From NCBI RefSeq assembly GCF_005862305.2, contig NZ_CP054022.1, positions 248,001-312,000 on the forward strand: a stretch of 64,000 nt of DNA. The letters run 5' to 3'. Numbering within the stretch: the stretch's first letter is position 1; each line of letters opens with the position of its first letter. Below the pieces are notes generated by a model. The model ran no database searches, was not told where the DNA came from, and was given only the letters and a program-made list of their open reading frames with translations. The position numbers and the translations under genes were made by a program. This stretch comes from Rhizobium indicum (GTDB lineage: Bacteria > Pseudomonadota > Alphaproteobacteria > Rhizobiales > Rhizobiaceae). Of the stretch, positions 1 through 9,565 are shown one piece after another.

Positions 1-1
1 T

Positions 2-823
2 GTTTGGGACGGCAAATCCCTGCCGGGCGCATGGCTGCTGACAAAGGCGATCGAGCAGGCCTGCGAACGGGTCGGCGATCATGGCGTCGTCACCGCCGCG
101 ATCCGCAACTGCCACCATACCTGCGCGCTTTCAGCCTTCATGCGGCAGGTGACCGAACGGGGCCTCATCGTACAGCTGTCGGTCTCGCATCCCGCGGCGA
201 GCCGCGTTGCGCCCTATGGCGGCACGAAGCCGCTCCTGACACCCAATCCGATGGCTGCCGGCTTCCCGACGTCTGCGGATCCGATCCTGATCGACGTCTC
301 GGCCTCGATCACCACCACGACCATGACGCAAAACCTGGCGAAGGCCGGCAAGAAATTTCCTGAGGCCTGGGCTTTCACCGCCGCAGGCGAGCCGACCGAT
401 GATCCGCGCGAGGTGACGGAACGGGGCGGGACAATGATGCCTCTTGGCGGTCAGCTGAAGGGACACAAGGGTTTTGGGCTCGGGCTGATCGTCGAATTGC
501 TGGGGCAGGGGCTTTCCGGCAAAGGACGGGCCAACACGCCGTCCGGTGTGTTTTCGCAAAGCGCTTTCCTTCAGGTCATCGATCCCGCCTTTTTCGCCGG
601 GCTGGACGCCTTTACGGCGCAGTCTGATTTTCTCGCCGCTGCATGCCGCAGCAATCCTCCGGCGCCCTGGAACAATGGCCCCGTTCGCATGCCGGGCGAC
701 AATGCGGCGCGAAGGCGCCGCGCGGCGTTGGAAGAGGGCGTGCCGGTCGGCGATGCAACTTGGGCGAAGCTTTGCAAACATGCCGAGATCCTAGGCTTGC
801 CTATTCCCGACGTCGCCGCGTGA
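2..823 (+). CDS. Ldh2/malate-L-lactate dehydrogenase family oxidoreductase (5' end cut off)
   Basis: The frame is open from base 2, so the gene begins outside the window; 273 C-terminal residues are visible. The family consists of NAD(P)H-dependent 2-oxoacid/2-hydroxyacid (or imino acid) oxidoreductases such as malate, L-lactate and ureidoglycolate dehydrogenases and DpkA/DltE-type reductases. Family features seen here are the RNCHHTCALSAF segment near the start of the visible part, TPNPMAAGFPT, a serine/threonine-rich DVSASITTTTM segment, and the glycine-rich HKGFGLGLIVELL segment near the nucleotide site. The substrate cannot be told from these. It is convergent with the SLC13 permease 59 bases downstream. 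An ATG start at 140 would remove conserved sequence, so the longer open frame is preferred. Confidence 0.85.
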   Translation, partial: VWDGKSLPGAWLLTKAIEQACERVGDHGVVTAAIRNCHHTCALSAFMRQVTERGLIVQLSVSHPAASRVAPYGGTKPLLTPNPMAAGFPTSADPILIDVSASITTTTMTQNLAKAGKKFPEAWAFTAAGEPTDDPREVTERGGTMMPLGGQLKGHKGFGLGLIVELLGQGLSGKGRANTPSGVFSQSAFLQVIDPAFFAGLDAFTAQSDFLAAACRSNPPAPWNNGPVRMPGDNAARRRRAALEEGVPVGDATWAKLCKHAEILGLPIPDVAA

Positions 824-882
824 GGAACACATCTGCTTCAAACCTTCTTGTCGGTCGCCGCAATGCCCGGTGTCAGTTGTAA

Positions 883-2649
883 TCAAATCGGCCAAACCAG
901 CAATAGGATCGGCACACTGACGATCACCACAATGAGCGAGAGCGGCAGACCCAGTCGGGCGTAGTCACCAAATCGATATCCGCCCGGTCCCATCACGAGC
1001 GTGTTGCATTGGTGTCCGATGGGCGTGAGGAAGTCGCAGCCGGCTCCAATTGCCACCGCCATCAGAAAGGCATCGGGCCTGAAGCCCAGCTTCTCGGCAA
1101 AGGTCGCGGCGATCGGGGCCATGACCAGAACCGTCGCTGCGTTGTTCAAAAACGGGGTTACGGCCATGGCCGCAACCAGGATCAGAGCCAAGGCACCGAA
1201 GGGCGGGAGCATTTCGGCGGTTCGCGAGAGGAGGTCCGCGATGATGTCGGTGGTTCCTGTGGTCCTGAGCGAGTCGCTGATCGGAATGAGAGCGGCCAGC
1301 ATGATCAGAATGGGCGCATCGAGATGCTGATAAACTTCCCGCAAAGGAACGGATCCGGTGACCACCATCAGAAAAGCGGCGGCGAAAAACGCTGTCGCGA
1401 CGGGAATGCCCCCGAAGGCTGTCGCCCCCATCGTTGCCATCAGGATAATGACGGGGATCATGCCATTGCGGGCGTTGCCGAGCTTCATATCTCGTTCGAC
1501 CAGCGGCAAACATCCCCATTCGCGTAGAAGATCCGGTAGTTTCTGCAAGTCGCCCTGCAAGACCACGACGTCGCCATTGCGGATCTTGATCTCGCCCAGG
1601 CGCTCGGTGAAGCGCCTGTCGCGGCGGCTGACGGCAAGAAGGTTGAGCCCGGTATTGTGGAAGAGAGAAACGTCTTTTGCGCTGACGCCGATCAATCGGG
1701 AATGTTCGCCAACGATAGCTTCAACAGAACTGATGTCTTGGCGGGTCTCAGGCTCGTGTTTACGGTCGGACAGTTGAAGCTTGGCTTCACTGACGATCTT
1801 GTCGAGGGCGCTCTGCTCCCCCTCTATAATAAGAAGGTCGCCATCCTTAAGCACCGTGTCGGGAAGGGGCGTTCGTCTTTGGCCGTTGCCACCGATAATC
1901 GCAGTCACCATCGCATCGCCGCCCGCCGGCTTCTGCAGCCAGCTGACGGACCGCCCGATTGCCCCTGATGGCGTGGTGACCTTGGCCTCGGTCGTGTAGT
2001 TTTTGATCGCCACCGCCTCATCCATCGACGTTTCGACCCGTGATCTTTCAGGCAGCAGCTTGTAGAACAGCGCCAGAAAGACAACGCCGGCGACCGAGAG
2101 CGCCAGGCCGACAGGCGTATAGTCAAACATCATGAACGGCTGCCCGGTGATCTCCTCGCGCACCCGGGAAACGATGATGTTTGACGATGTGCCGATCTGC
2201 GTCATAAGCCCTCCGAGCAGAGAGGCGAAAGACATCGGCATCAGGAACATCGACGGTGATACGCGTGATTTCCGGGCCATTTGCACAGCGACCGGGATCA
2301 TGATCGCCAGCGCACCAATGTTTTTAATGAAAGCCGACAGGGCTGCGACAATGGCAACCAGAATGATCAGCTGCATCCGTGGCCCGCGTCGTTCGGGAGA
2401 AAATCTGCGCAAGGCGACATCCATAATCCCCGATCTGGATATCGCCGCACTGACGATGAGCGCGCTGCCAACGATGATAACAATGTCATCGGAAAAGCCG
2501 GAAAAAGCATTTTTGGCAGGGACGATGCCGACAATGATTGCAGCGAGAAGGGAGCTTACGGCGACTATATCGTATCGATAACGCCCCCACAGGAACGCGC
2601 CCATCATCAGCGCGATGATGAGAAGAGAAAGCCATTGATCAGCGCGCAT
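883..2649 (-). CDS. SLC13/DASS-family permease with two RCK_C (TrkA-C) domains
   Basis: A 588-residue inner-membrane protein. Hydrophobic transmembrane segments occupy about residues 5-200 and 400-588. They flank a soluble middle region with two consecutive RCK_C/TrkA-C-like modules (about 215-290 and 305-385), each ending in a GDLLIIEG or GDVVVLQG strand. This split arrangement is typical of the large SLC13 relatives that import anions such as dicarboxylates, sulfate or other oxyanions with Na+ or H+. The motif TPIGHQCNTLVMGPGGY near the C-terminus matches the second conserved SLC13 substrate/ion motif, and FINNIGALAIM-like and FLNNAATVLVM segments match the paired hairpins. The substrate is not determinable. 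The gene is divergent from ligD; about 175 bases separate the two starts. Confidence 0.85.
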   Translation of the reverse strand: MRADQWLSLLIIALMMGAFLWGRYRYDIVAVSSLLAAIIVGIVPAKNAFSGFSDDIVIIVGSALIVSAAISRSGIMDVALRRFSPERRGPRMQLIILVAIVAALSAFIKNIGALAIMIPVAVQMARKSRVSPSMFLMPMSFASLLGGLMTQIGTSSNIIVSRVREEITGQPFMMFDYTPVGLALSVAGVVFLALFYKLLPERSRVETSMDEAVAIKNYTTEAKVTTPSGAIGRSVSWLQKPAGGDAMVTAIIGGNGQRRTPLPDTVLKDGDLLIIEGEQSALDKIVSEAKLQLSDRKHEPETRQDISSVEAIVGEHSRLIGVSAKDVSLFHNTGLNLLAVSRRDRRFTERLGEIKIRNGDVVVLQGDLQKLPDLLREWGCLPLVERDMKLGNARNGMIPVIILMATMGATAFGGIPVATAFFAAAFLMVVTGSVPLREVYQHLDAPILIMLAALIPISDSLRTTGTTDIIADLLSRTAEMLPPFGALALILVAAMAVTPFLNNAATVLVMAPIAATFAEKLGFRPDAFLMAVAIGAGCDFLTPIGHQCNTLVMGPGGYRFGDYARLGLPLSLIVVIVSVPILLLVWPI

Positions 2650-2768
2650 GTTTGCATCCCGGTGGTGGCAATTAACGTTTCAAGCAAGAGAACGATGCGA
2701 CAAGGTGGTGAAATTTTTTCTCGTCTATCCCAGCCGTTTTGTCCGCTGACGGCTGGAGGAGTACTCTG

Positions 2769-2837
2769 ATGGAACTTCCAGCCGCCAGGCGGCATTTCGC
2801 TGTCGGGGTTGCTTTCGGGAACGACCATGGCCAGTGA
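2769..2837 (+). other. possible 22-codon leader ORF overlapping the ligD start
   Basis: An ATG at 2769 is preceded at seven bases by a near-perfect Shine-Dalgarno (GGAGGAG, 2755-2761). The frame runs 22 codons to a TGA at 2835-2837, ten bases past the ligD ATG at 2827 and in a different frame. The ligD ATG itself has only a weak ribosome site. This arrangement would let ligD translation depend on ribosomes finishing the leader peptide. That is inference from spacing only; no homologue of the peptide is recognised. Confidence 0.35.
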
Positions 2838-5472
2838 CAAACTATCGACCTATCGGTCGAAGCGCGACTTTAAAAAAACGGATGAGCCAAGCGGCGAAAA
2901 ACGCCTCGCGCGCAGCAATCGCCGTCGCTTCGTGATCCAGAAACATGATGCCACCCGGCTGCACTACGATCTGCGGCTCGAGTTGGATGGCGTCTTCAAA
3001 TCCTGGGCGGTCACCAAAGGCCCGTCTCACGACCCGCACGACAAGCGGCTGGCAGTTGAGGTCGAGGATCATCCGCTCGACTATGGCGACTTCGAAGGCA
3101 CTATTCCGAAAGGTCAGTATGGCGGCGGGACGGTCATGCTCTGGGATCGGGGCTATTGGGAACCGGAAGGAAATAAGAGCCCCGAGCAGGCACTCGCCAA
3201 GGGTGACTTCAAGTTCACCTTGGAAGGCAAACGCCTGCACGGCAGCTTCGTGCTGGTGCGCATGCGCAATGATCGCAACGGCGGCAACCGGACAAATTGG
3301 CTGCTCATCAAACACCATGATGAGTTCTCCGTCGAAAACAATGGCGAAGCGATCCTCGAGGAGAACAACACCTCTGTCGCCTCCGGCCGAACCATGGAGA
3401 TGATTGCCGCCGGCAAGGGACGAAAGCCCAAGCCTTTCATGATCGAGGATGGCGACGTTCAGGCTGATGCCGTCTGGGACAGCAACCACGGACTGGCTGC
3501 CGAAGAGCGAAAAGAGAACGTCGGAGGCGGTCGGAAATCGAAACCGGTCACAAAGGTCGATCTGCCGGATTTCATTGCGCCGCAGCTCTGCCGGACACTG
3601 GAACGCCCTCCGGCCGGCACCGGCTGGCTTCACGAGATCAAGTTCGACGGTTACCGGATCCAGATGCGAGTGCTGGATAGCGAGGCGACGCTGAAGACCA
3701 GGAAAGGGCTCGACTGGACGGCAAAATATCCCGAGATCGCCGAGGCGGCATCGACGCTGCCCGATGCGATCATCGACGGCGAGATCTGCGCCCTGGACGA
3801 TAATGGCGTTCCTGATTTCGCTGCCCTGCAGGCGGCCCTTTCGGAAGGCAAGACCGGCGAGCTCGTCTATTTCGCCTTCGATCTTCTCTATGAGGGTGGC
3901 GAGGACTTGCGATCTCTGCCGCTCATCGAGCGCAAGACGCGGCTTCAAAGCCTTCTCTCCGACGCCGGCAATGATCCGCGCATCCGCTTCGTCGAGCATT
4001 TCGACACCGGCGGTGATGCAGTTCTCCGGTCTGCCTGCAAACTCTCACTGGAAGGCATCGTCTCGAAAGAGGCGGATGCACCCTATCAATCCGGCCGCAC
4101 CGAAAGCTGGGCGAAGTCGAAATGCCGCGCCGGCCACGAGGTGGTGATCGGCGCCTATGCCAAGACCAATGGGAAATTTCGATCCCTGCTGGTCGGCGTC
4201 TACCGCAGCGACCACTTCGTCTATGTCGGCCGCGTCGGCACAGGATATGGCGCGAAGACGGTTGAAACGCTGCTTCCGAAGTTGAAAGCGCTCGAAACGG
4301 CGAAATCGCCTTTCACCGGCATCGGCGCGCCGAAGAAGGAGGCCGAGGTCACCTGGCTGAAGCCCAAGCTCGTGGCGGAAATCGAATTCGCTGGCTGGAC
4401 CGCCGACGGCATTGTCCGGCAGGCGGCCTTCAAGGGACTGCGGGAAGACAAGCCGGCCAAAGAGGTCAAGGCGGAACGGCCGGCAAAACCCGCGCAAACT
4501 GACGTGCCGCAACCGGCCGTGGAGGCGAAGGCCAGACCTACCCGCAAAAAAGGCGCCAAGGCGGAGGTCATGGGGGTGCTGATCTCCAACCCGGACAAGC
4601 CGCTGTGGCCGGATGCCAATGACGGCAAACCCGTCACCAAGGAAGAGCTGGCCCGTTACTACGAAGCCGTCGGCTCCTGGCTGATAGAGCACATCAAGGG
4701 TCGGCCATGTTCCATCATCCGCGCGCCAGACGGGATCGGCGGCGAGGAGTTTTTCCAACGCCATGCGATGCCCGGCACCTCGAACCTTCTCGAACTGGTC
4801 AAGGTCTTCGGCGATAAAAAGCCCTATCTGCAAATCGACCGGGTCGAAGGCTTGGCTGCCGTCGCGCAGATCGGCGCCGTCGAGCTGCACCCCTGGAATT
4901 GCGAACCGCATCAGCCTGAGGTGCCCGGCCGGCTCGTCTTCGACCTTGATCCAGGTCCGGACGTGCCATTCTCCGCGGTCGTTTCGGCAGCCCGCGAAAT
5001 GCGGGACCGTCTCGACGCGCTGGGTCTGATCAGCTTTTGCAAGACGACCGGCGGCAAGGGTCTGCACGTCGTCACTCCGCTTGCGGTCAACAAGCGCAAG
5101 CCGCTTTCGTGGGCTGAAGCGAAGGGTTTTGCGCACGATGTCTGCCAGCAGATGGCGCGCGACAATCCCGATCTCTATCTCATCAAGATGACGAAGAGCC
5201 TGCGGAACGGCCGGATCTTCCTCGACTATCTGCGCAATGACCGCATGGCAACGGCGGTTGCACCTTTGTCGCCGCGCGCCCGATCGGGAGCCACCGTCTC
5301 AATGCCGCTCAGCTGGACGCAGGTCAAATCAGATCTGGACCCCAAGCGCTTCACCATCCGCACCGTTCCTGCGCTTCTGGCGAAATCGTCGGCCTGGGAA
5401 GACTATTGCGACGGCCAACGGCCACTGGAACAGGCGATCAAGCGCCTTGCCAAGGCTCGGGTCACGGCTTGA
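2827..5472 (+). CDS. ligD: DNA ligase D (phosphoesterase-ligase-polymerase)
   Basis: An 881-residue multidomain enzyme of bacterial non-homologous end joining, acting with Ku at DNA double-strand breaks. Domain order is 3'-phosphoesterase, ATP-dependent ligase, then primase-like polymerase. In the phosphoesterase domain (about 30-160) His40, His46, Asp48 and His82 sit in the spacing of the known metal/phosphate site. The ligase domain (about 250-545) has the KFDGYR motif with adenylation Lys272, SLEGIVSKE and SWAKSKC. The polymerase domain (about 590-875) has FDLDPGPD with catalytic Asp706 and Asp708, and [11 protein letters not shown]. The ATG at 2827 gives the usual start; a TTG at 2809 is possible but has no ribosome site. 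No ku gene adjoins it; a Ku-like tail lies 20 kb away. Confidence 0.96.
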   Translation: MASDKLSTYRSKRDFKKTDEPSGEKRLARSNRRRFVIQKHDATRLHYDLRLELDGVFKSWAVTKGPSHDPHDKRLAVEVEDHPLDYGDFEGTIPKGQYGGGTVMLWDRGYWEPEGNKSPEQALAKGDFKFTLEGKRLHGSFVLVRMRNDRNGGNRTNWLLIKHHDEFSVENNGEAILEENNTSVASGRTMEMIAAGKGRKPKPFMIEDGDVQADAVWDSNHGLAAEERKENVGGGRKSKPVTKVDLPDFIAPQLCRTLERPPAGTGWLHEIKFDGYRIQMRVLDSEATLKTRKGLDWTAKYPEIAEAASTLPDAIIDGEICALDDNGVPDFAALQAALSEGKTGELVYFAFDLLYEGGEDLRSLPLIERKTRLQSLLSDAGNDPRIRFVEHFDTGGDAVLRSACKLSLEGIVSKEADAPYQSGRTESWAKSKCRAGHEVVIGAYAKTNGKFRSLLVGVYRSDHFVYVGRVGTGYGAKTVETLLPKLKALETAKSPFTGIGAPKKEAEVTWLKPKLVAEIEFAGWTADGIVRQAAFKGLREDKPAKEVKAERPAKPAQTDVPQPAVEAKARPTRKKGAKAEVMGVLISNPDKPLWPDANDGKPVTKEELARYYEAVGSWLIEHIKGRPCSIIRAPDGIGGEEFFQRHAMPGTSNLLELVKVFGDKKPYLQIDRVEGLAAVAQIGAVELHPWNCEPHQPEVPGRLVFDLDPGPDVPFSAVVSAAREMRDRLDALGLISFCKTTGGKGLHVVTPLAVNKRKPLSWAEAKGFAHDVCQQMARDNPDLYLIKMTKSLRNGRIFLDYLRNDRMATAVAPLSPRARSGATVSMPLSWTQVKSDLDPKRFTIRTVPALLAKSSAWEDYCDGQRPLEQAIKRLAKARVTA

Positions 5473-5817
5473 TTGAGGGGCTTACCGCGGACCGGTTCGA
5501 GGTGATAGTTAGCCCAAACCGGAATTGCTTTGGGAGTTCGGGTCCCGCCCGGCGATCCACCGTGGGGACAGCCGGGCCAGGCGTCGGACTAATGCCGTGG
5601 TGTTGAAGTTGGATTTGTTGCAGGCAACGACACTCGCCTGGCCACGATCGACAGTTTCCGTGGAGCAGTCCGAAAAGTCCATCGGTCGGAGGCTTTCGAC
5701 GCTGATTGCTGTATCGCATCGTCGAGAGGTCAGTCGCCTATCGGGCCGCTGCCTCGTGGTACTACTTCATCGCGTCTGACGCGGTTCCATCATGCGTACC
5801 CTCCCTCGGAGGCGGGT
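5473..5817. other. 345-base stretch with no recognised gene
   Basis: Between the ligD stop and the convergent methyltransferase gene. Short frames in this stretch have no ribosome site, no recognisable domain and no plausible composition. I see no convincing hairpin terminator. Confidence 0.6.
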
Positions 5818-6372
5818 TTACCGCCAATCGAACCACGGTGTCAGCAAGCCCGTCTTGCGCCGATAGGCTTCATATTCGGATGCCAGCGGTGATAGGGAGA
5901 ACTTCCTCTCCTCATTGCGGGCTGCAATCACGTAGACAACCGTAAAAAATAAGACCGGCAGGATCGACCATATCGACCAAGATGCCAGCGCCCACCCCGA
6001 CCAGAAGAGCAGGTAGGACGTGTAAAAAGGGTGCCGCAGGTAGCGATAGGGACCGTCGGTGACAAGACTATCTGGATGATCGAGGGTGAACACAAAGCGC
6101 AACCTGGCCTCTCGCGACGCCGACACCGCCCACCAGAACAAGCCCGCCGACCCGATTTCAAATCCCAGTCCTACTACCTGTACCCATAGCATCTGCGTCT
6201 CGGACCAAACCAGGTACAGGAAAAACGCCGTCGTCGCGATGACGCCGACGGTGATCAGCTTTGCTCCGGCTTCCATCTTCGGTGAGTTGAAGTGGCCACG
6301 CAACGACCACGCGTAGGACCCGACGATAGTCAGGCTGGTGATCGAAATAATGAAGTCCAGAAGAAATTGCAT
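5818..6372 (-). CDS. isoprenylcysteine carboxyl methyltransferase (ICMT)/PEMT-like membrane protein
   Basis: A 184-residue inner-membrane protein with about five hydrophobic segments. The C-terminal part carries the family signature: DGPYRYLRHPFYTSYLL, then a hydrophobic hairpin, then an ARNEERKF-x-EYEAYRRKTG tail. In this family these residues bind S-adenosylmethionine at the membrane face. Bacterial members methylate unknown, probably lipid-like or small hydrophobic, acceptors; true isoprenylcysteine substrates are not expected in bacteria. It stands alone, convergent with ligD and divergent from the hydrolase gene, so context gives no hint about the acceptor. Confidence 0.8.
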   Translation of the reverse strand: MQFLLDFIISITSLTIVGSYAWSLRGHFNSPKMEAGAKLITVGVIATTAFFLYLVWSETQMLWVQVVGLGFEIGSAGLFWWAVSASREARLRFVFTLDHPDSLVTDGPYRYLRHPFYTSYLLFWSGWALASWSIWSILPVLFFTVVYVIAARNEERKFSLSPLASEYEAYRRKTGLLTPWFDWR

Positions 6373-6585
6373 CTCGATACCCAGCTTGAAAGGTTGGTTA
6401 CAATTGCTGCTGCGACAGACCTAACCCGTATAAAACGCCAAGGCAAATGATTGATGTATGATACGTAACCGCACCGAAACGTGTCGTGATTGCACGGCCT
6501 GGTTTAGATCTGGTTTACGATGATCATGCACCTGCCGTAGATATTTTTGTGCAAGATTTTGGCTGCGCTTTAGGGGTCGCAGCTT

Positions 6586-7464
6586 ATGGACGTATTTCAC
6601 TGTACAATCGACACCAGCCACGGCGCTGTACGCATCAGTGACACTATCGATGGCGCTGCACCACTGGTTATGATACACGGTTCCGGCAGCTCACGGACGG
6701 TCTTTTCACGGCAACTACACAGCCATTTGTCCCGGAATTGGCGTCTGATTGCGCTCGATCTTCCGGGACATGGCGAATCGAGCGACGCTCGAGATCCGCA
6801 GTCAACTTACACTGTCACCGGTCTTGCCGACTGCATAGGAGAGGTGGCAGCCCGCCTGGGGCTTCATCGCTTTCCCGTGCTCGGATGGTCGCTTGGCGGT
6901 CACGTCGCGATTGAGATGGCGGGCAGCGGCAACGGCATTTCGGGCCTGATGTTGTGCGGCACGCCACCGGTCCCCAGCGGTCTCCTCGGAATGCTGCGGG
7001 GATTCCATCCATCATTTGATGTTCTTCTGGCATCAAAAGAGAACTTTACGTCGCGTGACGTGGAGCGGTTTCAGTCTCTTTGCTTTGGAGACACGAGCAA
7101 CCCCTCCTTTCGCGATGCTATAGCGCGCGCAGACGGGAGACTAAGGAGCGTTTTTTCTCGCGCAATGTTGCGGGGGCAGGGGGTGGATCAGCGCCGCACC
7201 GTCGAACAGGCAGATATACCCATTGCTTTTGTGAATGGATTTTATGACCCCTTTGTCAAACTCAGCTATTTTTCGGGCCTGAACATCCAGTTGCTCTTCG
7301 AAGGCAAAGCGCATGTAGTGGAAGGTGCTGGTCACGCGCCTTTCTGGGAAAAGCCGGAGTGCTTCAACTCGATGCTCGACCGGTTCCTGAACACAGTCGC
7401 CGCTCATGAAGCCAATACCGGTCTGAAAGATCATCACTTTCTTTCGAACAGATCAGTGTTCTAA
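6586..7464 (+). CDS. alpha/beta hydrolase
   Basis: A 292-residue cytoplasmic alpha/beta-hydrolase fold protein. Visible elements are the oxyanion segment VMIHGSGSS (about 28-36), LDLPGHGESSD (58-67), the nucleophile elbow GWSLGG with Ser102, a candidate acid at Asp221 in NGFYDPF, and the catalytic His250 in GAGHAPFW. This completes a Ser-Asp-His triad. Members include esterases, C-C bond hydrolases and haloperoxidase-like proteins; nothing here fixes the substrate. The ATG at 6586 has an AGGGGT ribosome site about nine bases upstream. The gene is flanked by non-coding DNA on both sides and is likely monocistronic. Confidence 0.85.
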   Translation: MDVFHCTIDTSHGAVRISDTIDGAAPLVMIHGSGSSRTVFSRQLHSHLSRNWRLIALDLPGHGESSDARDPQSTYTVTGLADCIGEVAARLGLHRFPVLGWSLGGHVAIEMAGSGNGISGLMLCGTPPVPSGLLGMLRGFHPSFDVLLASKENFTSRDVERFQSLCFGDTSNPSFRDAIARADGRLRSVFSRAMLRGQGVDQRRTVEQADIPIAFVNGFYDPFVKLSYFSGLNIQLLFEGKAHVVEGAGHAPFWEKPECFNSMLDRFLNTVAAHEANTGLKDHHFLSNRSVF

Positions 7465-7785
7465 GAGCGATCCGCAGAGATGCGGTTCCTGTGCTTACAG
7501 TTTCCGAAACAGTCGCGGGAAGATCGACGAGTGGCTCGAAAGACGACACAGGATCTTTCAGGGCAGATAATCGGATCTGAATGCGAGGGATGTGGCTCGC
7601 CATTCGCCGCGGCCACGAGCTCGTACTGCAAACGACGTAGTTTCCATCGGTCGTTAGACAATATTTGACGTCTAAGTTCATTGTGCGACGGTCATGGTCG
7701 GGCAACCGTCATTGCCTTTCCCGCAGACCGATCCCGCCCTATCATTCAGAGGCACCTGCATGAAATCCAGGGAGATGGGAGAGCG
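7465..7785. other. 321-base stretch with no recognised gene
   Basis: Between the hydrolase and the secreted protein. No frame here has a supported start or domain. The promoter of the downstream secreted protein presumably lies in its last 100 bases. Confidence 0.55.
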
Positions 7786-8265
7786 ATGCGGAATTGTTTA
7801 GGCCTGCTAGCTGCAGGAGTCTCTCTCCTCCAGCTATGCTCCTTCGCCAACGCACAGGCACCGAATGCCCTGGAGAGGGCCATCGGAGATGCGCAGCCAT
7901 GCAGGTCGTTGAAGACCAAGGTATCGAGCTTCGGCATCAGTGTGGAGGTAGGCGTCGACAAGCTCGATTCCGTGAAGATCGAAAACCTGCAATTGTCGGT
8001 GAATGGCAACACCGCGGAGGCGAGCGCCCGCGGCACGCTTGCTTGCAAGACCTCGGACGAAGCGCTGGTAGAAGGAGGGTTTTCAGCGACCGCTGAGGTT
8101 CGGCTGAAGGTCGACCTTACGACCTGCAAGATGACCGAGACCTCCATCGAGATCGTGAAGACCGGTGGCAGGTTCGGCGACATCGTCAAAGGACTTGAGA
8201 CTGAAATCTCTGGCGCCCTCCGGCGAAGTCTGGAGAAGAACTTGGCCAAGCTTTGCGAGAAGTGA
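7786..8265 (+). CDS. small secreted (periplasmic) protein of unknown function
   Basis: 159 residues. The start at 7786 is chosen because it has purine-rich ribosome sites (GGAG, GGGAGA) just upstream and gives a clean signal peptide: a short positive N-terminus, a Leu/Ala-rich core, and an ANAQA cleavage region around residue 25. The mature part contains two or three cysteines (for example in QPCRSLKTK and LACKTS) that could pair in the periplasm. It also has alternating beta-type stretches (SVKIENLQLSVNGN, ATAEVRLKVDLTTCKM), and looks like a small beta-rich domain. I do not recognise the family. It ends before a 9-bp hairpin at 8384-8406. Confidence 0.7.
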   Translation: MRNCLGLLAAGVSLLQLCSFANAQAPNALERAIGDAQPCRSLKTKVSSFGISVEVGVDKLDSVKIENLQLSVNGNTAEASARGTLACKTSDEALVEGGFSATAEVRLKVDLTTCKMTETSIEIVKTGGRFGDIVKGLETEISGALRRSLEKNLAKLCEK

Positions 8266-8383
8266 TCAGCGGATCGACACCGTTAGACAGAGTTGCGGAT
8301 TGAAGCCGCCGAAAAGTGTCTCCAGCCTTAGAACGAAGGACATCGGTGAGACGCGAGGGATGGAGTCACGCATTGTGTGCCCG

Positions 8384-8406
8384 GTCGCCGAAATGCCTTC
8401 GGCGAC
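8384..8406 (+). terminator. 9-bp perfect hairpin downstream of the secreted-protein gene
   Basis: GTCGCCGAA (8384-8392) and TTCGGCGAC (8398-8406) form a perfect stem with a five-base loop. No T-run follows, so it is at best a weak or Rho-assisted terminator, or an mRNA 3'-end hairpin. It sits between two convergent genes. Confidence 0.4.
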
Positions 8407-8450
8407 TATTGGGAAGGGATCGAAGACTGCGTTGCAGAGGTTCCGCCGCC

Positions 8451-9086
8451 TTAGCGGAGCAACCCATCGCGACTGAACTCTTCCCAGCCGAGAGGTTTCG
8501 AACGTGACGCATCGTCGGGGGCGGCATCAGGCTTGGAAGGGGTCTTGGCCTTGGTCTTCAGCGAACGCGTCAACTTCGCTTTCAAGGCTGCCCGTCGTCG
8601 TTTCTCGGCCGTAGCTTCAGCATCCTCTTCGCGCCAGACTGTCACCAGGTCTTGGTCGAGGATGTCCTCCACCACGCGCGGGTCGAATACGTGGAAGGTA
8701 ATTTTCCTCGCCCGCCCACGCAGCTTCACCGTGCGGGTTCCTGCACTGGGCAATCGCCCGTCGCTGAGCCAGCGATGTCTCTCGGTAGTAGAGATCGTCA
8801 GGATATCCTGGATTTCACGGGGGATCACAGGCAGGCTTTCGATGTCTTCGAGCGCGTTGGAAACGACTGACGAAGCAGCACGGAACGCACTCTTCGCCGT
8901 TTCAGCCATCGCCAATGTCAGAGCACCCGCCTCGATTTCGAGCGACTTTCTCACCGCCAAAGGCAGACGTGCGCGAATTTCCAGCAGAATCCCCTTCGCG
9001 CGAACGGATGATCCGAGCGTGGCTGCGGTCGATAGGGGCCACTCCTTGATCAGCTCCGCATCGTCGGTGGTCTTGGGTTTTGCCAT
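8451..9086 (-). CDS. hypothetical protein with a basic C-terminal half
   Basis: 211 residues from the ATG at 9086 (MAKPKTTDD); a start at 9122 is possible but adds an unlikely leader. About residues 25-90 are alanine/leucine-rich and probably helical. About residues 90-140 contain TERHRWLSDGRLPSAG followed by VKLRGRARKITFHVFDP, which reads like a small DNA-binding or recognition fold. From about 150 on the protein is highly charged (a WREEDAEATAEKRRR helix and Lys-rich KTKAKTPSK). I do not recognise a named family. Composition suggests a nucleic-acid-associated cytoplasmic protein, but that is inference. Confidence 0.6.
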   Translation of the reverse strand: MAKPKTTDDAELIKEWPLSTAATLGSSVRAKGILLEIRARLPLAVRKSLEIEAGALTLAMAETAKSAFRAASSVVSNALEDIESLPVIPREIQDILTISTTERHRWLSDGRLPSAGTRTVKLRGRARKITFHVFDPRVVEDILDQDLVTVWREEDAEATAEKRRRAALKAKLTRSLKTKAKTPSKPDAAPDDASRSKPLGWEEFSRDGLLR

Positions 9087-9159
9087 GTACGAGTAGATGG
9101 ACCTTCCGCTCTGCAGCGTCAACGACTACGCCAGGACGGAAGGCATCATATGATTACGC

Positions 9160-9332
9160 TCAGTCGCGGTACACGGGCATCTGCTTGAGCTCGTCCTTGG
9201 TCCAGCTCGTAAAGGCATGAACGTCGCCGTCTTCATCGCGCATGACTCAAGATCCAAGATCGGAACTGCAACAGGCTTCGCGCCGATACCCAGAAAGCCT
9301 CCGACGTCGATGACCGCGGAGCCGCCGGCGCC
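9160..9332 (-). pseudogene. frameshifted C-terminal fragment of a PRC-barrel protein
   Basis: On the minus strand, one frame reads GGSAVIDVGGFLGIGAKPVAVP, a PRC-barrel hallmark (split here: AVIDVGGFLGIG then AKPVAVP). A second frame then continues with MRDEDGDVHAFTSWTKDELK and ends PVYRD at a TGA (9160-9162). Inserting one T in GAG-TC-ATG near 9243-9247 would join them as LEFMRDEDGD, so a single-base deletion explains the break. The N-terminal half is absent: on its upstream side the sequence runs into the ligD remnant on the other strand. PRC-barrel proteins are small RNA- or photosystem-associated domains; this copy cannot be functional as it stands. Confidence 0.6.
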
Positions 9333-9334
9333 CG

Positions 9335-9447
9335 CGCACCGTTCCGGCCTGCTGTCAAAATCTTCCGCCTGGGAAGATTACAGTGACGGCAAGCGTCCGC
9401 TGGAACAGGCGATCAAGCTCCTCGGGAAAGTCTCCAAAGTGGCTTGA
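9335..9447 (+). pseudogene. C-terminal remnant of a second ligD
   Basis: The frame ending at 9447 (TGA) reads [20 protein letters not shown] then AIKLLGKVSKVA. The intact LigD at 2827-5472 ends [20 protein letters not shown] then [12 protein letters not shown]. The five residues RTVPA just upstream (9335-9349) are also present but in another frame, as if one C had been lost at 9349. Nucleotide similarity to the intact gene is only moderate, so this is the tail of a diverged paralogue, not a recent copy. Everything upstream of about 9335 belongs to the PRC-barrel remnant instead. Confidence 0.75.
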
Positions 9448-9565
9448 GCGTTATCGGACTACAGTCCGTCCGGCACTGTGATCAGCTGGTTTTCTCGGCG
9501 TGCTGATATTGCCATTCACAAAACTGCTCCAAATAACGGTTGGGTAGATCGCGTGCCATCATGCG

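Noticed and set aside
2842..3999. 385-codon open frame opposite ligD
   Set aside because: Antisense to catalytic domains of LigD; no supporting start or motif.
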